This document shows positions 59,442 to 64,000 of a stretch of 64,000 nucleotides of DNA, one piece after another. Position numbers and translations under genes: made by a program. The DNA lies in assembly GCF_900589395.1 (NCBI RefSeq), contig NZ_UUIS01000025.1:1-64000 (forward strand). Direction: 5' to 3'. The stretch is from Pseudomonas viridiflava. GTDB taxonomy: Bacteria > Pseudomonadota > Gammaproteobacteria > Pseudomonadales > Pseudomonadaceae. Position 1 is the first letter of the stretch, and the number at the start of each line of letters is the position of its first letter. The notes under the pieces were generated by a model. The model was not told the origin of the DNA and did not search any database. It saw only the letters and a program-made list of their open reading frames with translations.

Positions 59442-60560
59442 ATGAAAACCGGCCTCTGGCAGTTCGCGGTTCCGAGTCTGTTGTGCCTGAGCCTGGCCGC
59501 CCCTGTGCAGGCTGGCGATCAGTCCCCCAGCGAGCTGCGTGGCGCCAATCCCCAGCAGCAGAACCAGCAACGTCAGGCCGAGCGCCAGCAGGACCGGCAG
59601 ATCCAGCAACAACAGCAGCAGATGCGCAGCGTCGAGCAACAGCAGCAACAGCAGATCTACCAGCAACAGCGCGAGCAGCAACGGCAGATCCAGGATCAGC
59701 AAAATCAGCAGCGCCAGGTCGAGCGCCAGCAGGACCGTCAGGTTCAGCAACAACAGAACCAGCAGCGCAACGCCGAACGCCAGCAGCAACAGCAGCAGTA
59801 CCAGCAACAGCAGCAACAGCGTGAGCAACAGCGCCAGATCCAGACGCAGCAGCGCCAGGACGAGCGTCAGCAGCTGCAGCAACGCCAGGACAACCTGCCG
59901 CTGCAAAGTGCGCCGCGCCAGTCGTGGCAGACGCAGCCACCGCGCCAGGGCAATTATCAGGACCTGCCGCGCGACCAGCGTCCGCGCCAGGACTGGGCGG
60001 GGCGTCCGGACGGGCGCGGCGATGGTTGGGGGACCGGGCCACGCTACCGCCCCGGCAACAGCCTCAATCAGGTGCCGCGCGGTTACTCGCGTATTCCGTG
60101 GCGCGGCCAGGAGTACTTCTATGCCGACGGCTACTGGTATCGCCCGCAGGGCGAGCGCTACGTGGTGGTAACGCCACCCCAGGGTGTGCGGGTGAGCAGC
60201 CTGCCGGCGTACTCACAAGAACTCTGGGTGGGCGGCTCGTTGCTGTTTCTGGCGGCGGGCAGTTACTACGCCTGGCAACCCGACAGCCAGGACTATGTGG
60301 TGGTCAACCCGCCGCAGGCTCAGGTGGACAGCCAGGGCGCGCCGCCCTCTGCCAGTCAGTACGATCCGTCGTTCTCGCCCATTGCCGGCCAGACGCCGGA
60401 GCGTGTCGAGTACGACCGCTACCAATGCTACCGCTGGGCCGCCGACCGCAGTGGCTTCGACCCCGCCAGTGTCACCTATGCGCCCGCCGAGGAAGTCATC
60501 GACACCTATCGCCAGGCGATGGGGGCGTGTCTGTACGAGCGCGGCTACAGCGTGCAATAG
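59442..60560 (+). CDS. Secreted glutamine-rich protein with DUF6515-like domain
   Basis: 372 aa. Signal peptide ending near PVQAG (res ~24). Residues ~36-150 are a Gln/Arg/Glu repeat (QQQ, QRQ, ERQQDRQ units), likely a helical rod or disordered. The C-terminal domain has IPWRGQEYFYADGYWYRPQG, VVTPPQGVRVSSLP and a Cys pair (CYRWAADRSGF, ACLYERGY). Probably periplasmic, function unknown. ATG 59442 is set by the signal peptide. The tract is built of CAG/CAA codons and gives a long leucine-rich antisense frame that is not a gene. Confidence 0.85.
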   Translation: MKTGLWQFAVPSLLCLSLAAPVQAGDQSPSELRGANPQQQNQQRQAERQQDRQIQQQQQQMRSVEQQQQQQIYQQQREQQRQIQDQQNQQRQVERQQDRQVQQQQNQQRNAERQQQQQQYQQQQQQREQQRQIQTQQRQDERQQLQQRQDNLPLQSAPRQSWQTQPPRQGNYQDLPRDQRPRQDWAGRPDGRGDGWGTGPRYRPGNSLNQVPRGYSRIPWRGQEYFYADGYWYRPQGERYVVVTPPQGVRVSSLPAYSQELWVGGSLLFLAAGSYYAWQPDSQDYVVVNPPQAQVDSQGAPPSASQYDPSFSPIAGQTPERVEYDRYQCYRWAADRSGFDPASVTYAPAEEVIDTYRQAMGACLYERGYSVQ

Positions 60561-60569
60561 CCTAGACGA

Positions 60570-61463
60570 TCACGTCGGTTTCTGCCCGACCACTTCCTGC
60601 GGGTCGGCATGCACCAGCACTTCGGCCTGCGGGTACTGCGCATGAATGGCCGCTGCAGCGCGGTCGCACAGCGCGTGCGCGACCGACAGTGTCAGCGAAC
60701 CGGGCAACTCGAGGTGCACCTGCACAAACCAGATCTGTCCGGAAATGCGCGTGCGCAGATCATGTGCGCCCAGTACACCCGGCACCCCGCGCGCCAGTTC
60801 CAGCATCCGTGCACTGACCTGGGGCGGGAGCTCCTGGTCCATCAGCACCGAGAAGGTCTCGCGGGCGATCTGCACCGCACTCCAGACGATGTACCCGGCA
60901 ATCGCCAGGCCGAACCAGGCATCGGCCTGCTGCCAGCCCAGCCAGGTCAGGCTCAGCGCCAGCAGGATGCTGACGTTAAGCAGCAGGTCCGAACGGTAGT
61001 GCAAGGCATCGGCCTTGATCGCGCTGGAGCCGGTGATACGGATAACCTTGCGCTGAAAACCCAGCAGCGCCACGGTCAACCCCAGCGCCAGCAAGGTCAC
61101 GACAATGCCCGGCAGTGCCGTGCTGAGTGGCTCGGGGTTCTGGATGCGCTCGATGGCCTGGATGCCGATCAACACGCCGCTGACCGTGATGAACAATGCC
61201 TGGGCCATGCCCGACAAGGCTTCAGCCTTGCCATGCCCGTAGCGATGGTCGTCATCGGCCGGGCGCAGGGCGTAATGCACCGCCAGCAGGTTGAGCAATG
61301 AGGCAGCGCCATCAAGCAGCGAGTCGGTCAGCCCGGCCAGCAGGCTCAGCGAGCCGCTCATCCACCAGGCCACGCCCTTGGTGACGATCAGTACGATCGC
61401 CACGGTCAGCGAAGCCCGGGTGGCCAAGCGCAACAGGCGGGTGTGTTCAGCGTTGGCGTGCAT
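60570..61463 (-). CDS. Cation diffusion facilitator transporter (FieF-like)
   Basis: 297 aa with six membrane helices and a C-terminal ferredoxin-like domain. LLAGLTDSLLDGAASLLNL in TM2 supplies metal aspartates. HRYGHGKAEALSGMAQALF follows TM2, and DALHYRSDLLLNVSILLAL is TM5. Exports Fe2+/Zn2+ by proton antiport. ATG 61463 has AGGGTG upstream; GTG 61472 is an alternative. It is convergent with the Q-rich gene and 46 nt from the lipoprotein gene upstream. Confidence 0.93.
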   Translation of the reverse strand: MHANAEHTRLLRLATRASLTVAIVLIVTKGVAWWMSGSLSLLAGLTDSLLDGAASLLNLLAVHYALRPADDDHRYGHGKAEALSGMAQALFITVSGVLIGIQAIERIQNPEPLSTALPGIVVTLLALGLTVALLGFQRKVIRITGSSAIKADALHYRSDLLLNVSILLALSLTWLGWQQADAWFGLAIAGYIVWSAVQIARETFSVLMDQELPPQVSARMLELARGVPGVLGAHDLRTRISGQIWFVQVHLELPGSLTLSVAHALCDRAAAAIHAQYPQAEVLVHADPQEVVGQKPT

Positions 61464-61509
61464 GTAGGACACCCTGCGGACTCTTCAAATGTTCAGGTTC
61501 GGATCCGTC

Positions 61510-61929
61510 TCAGGCCGCCGGGCGCAGGCCCAGGCTGGCCAGTTGCTCAAGGCTGCCCTTGTGCTGGATCAGGCGCGGATCGTCCAGCGGGAACGTGCGG
61601 CCCAGTTCCTGTTCCAGGATGACCTGCAGCTTCTGCGTGTCGACGCTGCCATCGGCCTTGACGGCCGGCTTGAGCTTGACCGGGTCGACCTGCGCCTGCT
61701 CGTTGGGCGCGTAGTAGATGGCGCCGGTAGCGAAGTCCACCCCCAGGGCAATCACACCCGGAATCACATAGAACAACAGGCCCAAAGCATCGAGCACGAC
61801 AATCGCCGGGTCGACCTTGCCGTCGATCTGGCCACGGCGGTCGGGGTAGAAAATGCTGCCGCAGGCGGACAACTGGGTCAGCAGCGTGGCGGCCAGAACG
61901 CCACCGATCAAACGCGAAGCAAGGCGCAT
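61510..61929 (-). CDS. Small YceK/YidQ-like lipoprotein
   Basis: 139 aa. Lipobox TQLSAC with Cys23, then GSIFYPDRRGQIDGKVDPAIVVLDALGLLFYVIPGVIALGVDFATGAIY, with a hydrophobic stretch in the middle. The C-terminal ~65 residues are soluble. Resembles the YceK/YidQ family. Homologues have been mislabelled as polyribonucleotide nucleotidyltransferase. ATG 61929 has GGAG upstream. Located 46 nt before the CDF gene. Confidence 0.85.
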   Translation of the reverse strand: MRLASRLIGGVLAATLLTQLSACGSIFYPDRRGQIDGKVDPAIVVLDALGLLFYVIPGVIALGVDFATGAIYYAPNEQAQVDPVKLKPAVKADGSVDTQKLQVILEQELGRTFPLDDPRLIQHKGSLEQLASLGLRPAA

Positions 61930-62108
61930 GGGAAAACTCCTGTAGTAAGAGGGGGGCAACTATACAAGGCAAAGACTGCGGGGCTAAGACTATTGCGCCT
62001 GGCACAGGTTCGGGTGCAGAAATTTTCTGCAGGCTTAAGGGGGCATGAAAAGCGCGTTATAGTTCGGCGGGTTCGATTCTTTTCAATCATGCAGGGCGAT
62101 CACGATTT

Positions 62109-62999
62109 ATGGTCAAGGCAGCTTCCTCTCCCCGGTCCGGGGCGGACTTCTGGTTACTGCACATCGAGTTGCAGGACTGCGTACCTTCTGTATGGCGCCG
62201 GTTCGTCGTACCGTGCGATATCGACCTGGAGAAGTTGCATGAGGTCTTGCAGGGCGTGATGGGCTGGGACAATGAGCACCTGCACGCCTTCCGTATTGGC
62301 GACAAGGTCTATGGTCCGCCCGATGAGCTGCTCGATGACGACCCGTGGCGCAGCCCTGCCGAGCCTGAGTCTCTGTATACCCTGAGCGAGGCGCTGGGCA
62401 GAAAAAAGAGCTTCATCTATCTTTATGATTTTGGCGATGACTGGTACCACAAGGTCACGGTCGAAAAGCGCGGCCTGTCGTCCAGCGCGTTCCCCCAGGC
62501 GGCTTATTGCCTCGAGGGCGCCAATGCCTGTCCCCCGGAGGACATCGGAGGCGTGCCGGGCTATGAATTGATGCTGGAGGCGCTGGCTGATCCTGCACAT
62601 CCCGAGCACAAGGGAATCAAAGAAGTATTCGGCAATGAGTTCGATCCCGCCCTGTTCGACCTGGAGGAAACCAATGACTGGTTGAAGCAGTTCGACCCGC
62701 TGGACGCCCGTGAGGTCTACCAGGTGCTCAAGGAACTGGCATTGGGCCAACGCACGTTGTGCAAGACCGATGAACAACTGGACAACGAAACCGGTGACGA
62801 GCCGCTGCTGGTCACTGTCGATGACTGGTTGCTGGCACTGTCGTTCGATGAACAGGGCCTGGCCCTGTGTCAGTTCTGCCGCGCCCCGGATGGCCGGCTC
62901 GGCTCGATGCAGGACTGGCACCGGGCTGGCACTGACCCGGTGGCATTTCTCAGCGCCTGGGAGCTGCAACAGGTCGAGGGGCTGTTGCAGGGGTTGTAG
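62109..62999 (+). CDS. pRiA4b ORF-3-like family protein
   Basis: 296 aa. The family domain (PF07929) fills the N-terminal ~190 residues: LHIELQDCVPSVWRRFVVP, LHEVLQGVMGWDNEHLHAFRI, FIYLYDFGDDWYHKVTVE and the metal-like GANACPPEDIGGVPGYE. The C-terminal ~100 residues are unassigned. Function unknown; homologues occur on plasmids and chromosomes. The ribosome site before ATG 62109 is poor. Confidence 0.9.
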   Translation: MVKAASSPRSGADFWLLHIELQDCVPSVWRRFVVPCDIDLEKLHEVLQGVMGWDNEHLHAFRIGDKVYGPPDELLDDDPWRSPAEPESLYTLSEALGRKKSFIYLYDFGDDWYHKVTVEKRGLSSSAFPQAAYCLEGANACPPEDIGGVPGYELMLEALADPAHPEHKGIKEVFGNEFDPALFDLEETNDWLKQFDPLDAREVYQVLKELALGQRTLCKTDEQLDNETGDEPLLVTVDDWLLALSFDEQGLALCQFCRAPDGRLGSMQDWHRAGTDPVAFLSAWELQQVEGLLQGL

Positions 63000-63075
63000 C
63001 CGCTGGGTTATAGCCCCCGGCGCTGTTGCCCCGGCGCCCGCTCGGTATACTGCCCGCCCAGTTCGGGAGTAGCCC

Positions 63076-64000
63076 ATGATTGCCTTGCCCATCGACGCTG
63101 TATTGCCGGCCCTGCGCCAAGCCCTCGACGAGCGCCACGAGGTGGTGCTTGAAGCCCCGCCCGGCGCCGGCAAGACCACCCGCGTGCCGCTGGCGTTGCT
63201 TGATGCGCCGTGGTTGGCGGGGCAGACCATCCTGATGCTCGAACCACGCCGGCTGGCCGCGCGCGCCGCGGCCGAACGGCTGGCCAGCGAACTGGGCGAG
63301 AAGGTCGGTGAAACGGTGGGTTACCGCATTCGCCTGGACAGCAAGGTCGGGCCCGGGACCCGCATCGAAGTGGTGACCGAAGGCATCCTCACCCGGCGCT
63401 TGCAGGATGATCCGGCGCTGGAGGGCGTGGGGCTGGTGATCTTCGACGAATTTCATGAACGCAGCCTGGACGCCGACCTGGCACTGGCCCTGAGCCTCAA
63501 CGGCCGTGAACTGTTGCGCGACGAGCCGCCGCTCAAGGTGCTGCTGATGTCCGCCACGCTCGAAGGCGAGCGCTTGTCGGCCTTGCTCGACGATGCGCCG
63601 GTGGTGCGCAGTGAAGGGCGCATGTTCCCGGTGACAATCCAGTGGGGGCGGCCGTTCCAGCCGGGCGAGTTCGTCGAGCCGCGCGTGGTGCAGACCGTGC
63701 TCGATGCGCTGGGCAACGAGACCGGCAGCCTGCTGGTGTTCCTGCCGGGGCAGGCCGAGATTCGCCGAGTGCATCAGCAACTGGCCGACGCCCTGGGTGA
63801 ACGAAGCGACATTCTGCTGTGCCCGTTGCATGGTGAACTTGACCTCAACGCCCAGCGCGCCGCCATCGATCCGGCCCCGCCCGGCGCGCGCAAGGTGGTG
63901 CTGGCCACCAACATTGCCGAGACCAGCCTGACCATCAATGGCGTGCGCGTGGTGATCGATGCCGGGCTGGCGCGGGTGCCGCGCTTCGACCCGGGCAGCG
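63076..64000 (+). CDS. hrpB: ATP-dependent helicase HrpB, N-terminal part (runs off the window)
   Basis: At least 308 aa shown of ~840. DEAH-type RNA helicase. Walker A is APPGAGKTTRVPLALL (res 28-43), motif Ia LEPRRLAARAAAERLA, motif II is DEFHERSLDADLAL, motif III LMSATLEGERL, motif V VVLATNIAETSLTINGVR. Start ATG 63076 has GGGAG upstream; TATACT at 63046-63051 is a possible -10. The frame is still open at 64000. Confidence 0.95.
   Translation, partial: MIALPIDAVLPALRQALDERHEVVLEAPPGAGKTTRVPLALLDAPWLAGQTILMLEPRRLAARAAAERLASELGEKVGETVGYRIRLDSKVGPGTRIEVVTEGILTRRLQDDPALEGVGLVIFDEFHERSLDADLALALSLNGRELLRDEPPLKVLLMSATLEGERLSALLDDAPVVRSEGRMFPVTIQWGRPFQPGEFVEPRVVQTVLDALGNETGSLLVFLPGQAEIRRVHQQLADALGERSDILLCPLHGELDLNAQRAAIDPAPPGARKVVLATNIAETSLTINGVRVVIDAGLARVPRFDPGS

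Noticed and set aside
59406..59906. Leucine-rich - strand frame
   Set aside because: It is the antisense of CAG/CAA glutamine codons of the Q-rich gene.

Overview
The window is chromosomal DNA of a Pseudomonas, most likely of the putida/fluorescens side of the genus. The base composition is GC-rich. The 5S rRNA, the envelope genes and the GTAG-headed REPIN repeats are all typical of the genus. From memory, the gene order from ppa to hrpB follows the P. aeruginosa PAO1 block between roughly PA4031 and PA3961, so most of the window is core genome. It opens in the 3' end of a 5S rRNA gene and closes inside hrpB.

Layout. 0-5.6 kb is an accessory pocket after the rRNA operon: a small-alarmone-hydrolase-like HD protein, a decayed reading frame, an ADP-ribosylglycohydrolase, an MscS channel, and an SDR/TetR divergon with two near-identical operators. 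5.8-14 kb holds an S24-type repressor, ppa, mtfA, a DedA protein, a GNAT enzyme, an aldehyde dehydrogenase, mpl-ubiX and a Rossmann-fold protein. 14.3-20.5 kb holds a MORN-repeat/C13-peptidase lipoprotein, a MaoC protein, an LrgAB-like pair with a Lon-N-domain protein, and mpg coupled to a DedA-PAP2 fusion. 20.7-32 kb is the long + strand run proA-nadD-rsfS-rlmH-mrdA-rodA-mltB-rlpA-dacA-ybeD-lipB-lipA, which covers cell elongation, peptidoglycan remodelling and lipoate synthesis. 32-46 kb is mostly - strand: a second lytic transglycosylase, a 51-codon arfA, holA-lptE-leuS, lnt-corC-ybeY-phoH and miaB. 46-58 kb holds hemL, an Ada/AraC-AlkA fusion overlapping a methyltransferase gene, thiD-thiE, a LadS-like sensor kinase, aidB, amn and an RluE-like synthase. 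58-64 kb holds an Lrp regulator, a glutamine-rich DUF6515-like protein, a CDF transporter, a small lipoprotein, a pRiA4b-type protein and hrpB.

Most notable observations. (1) Two 17-nt operator-like dyads, 15/17 identical, lie 32 kb apart. One is upstream of the S24-type repressor and the other upstream of an unknown acidic protein, and the repressor has Arg where the autoproteolytic Lys is expected. (2) An unlisted arfA carries an intrinsic terminator inside its own coding region. (3) The LadS-like kinase ends without a receiver domain. (4) REPIN elements include a three-unit tandem array with reciprocal outer arms, and two elements whose GTAG head forms the stop codon of the preceding gene. 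(5) A hairpin-rich stretch with an intrinsic terminator lies between lrp and the Q-rich gene, with no gene to explain it. I found no CRISPR array, prophage, insertion sequence or tRNA gene.
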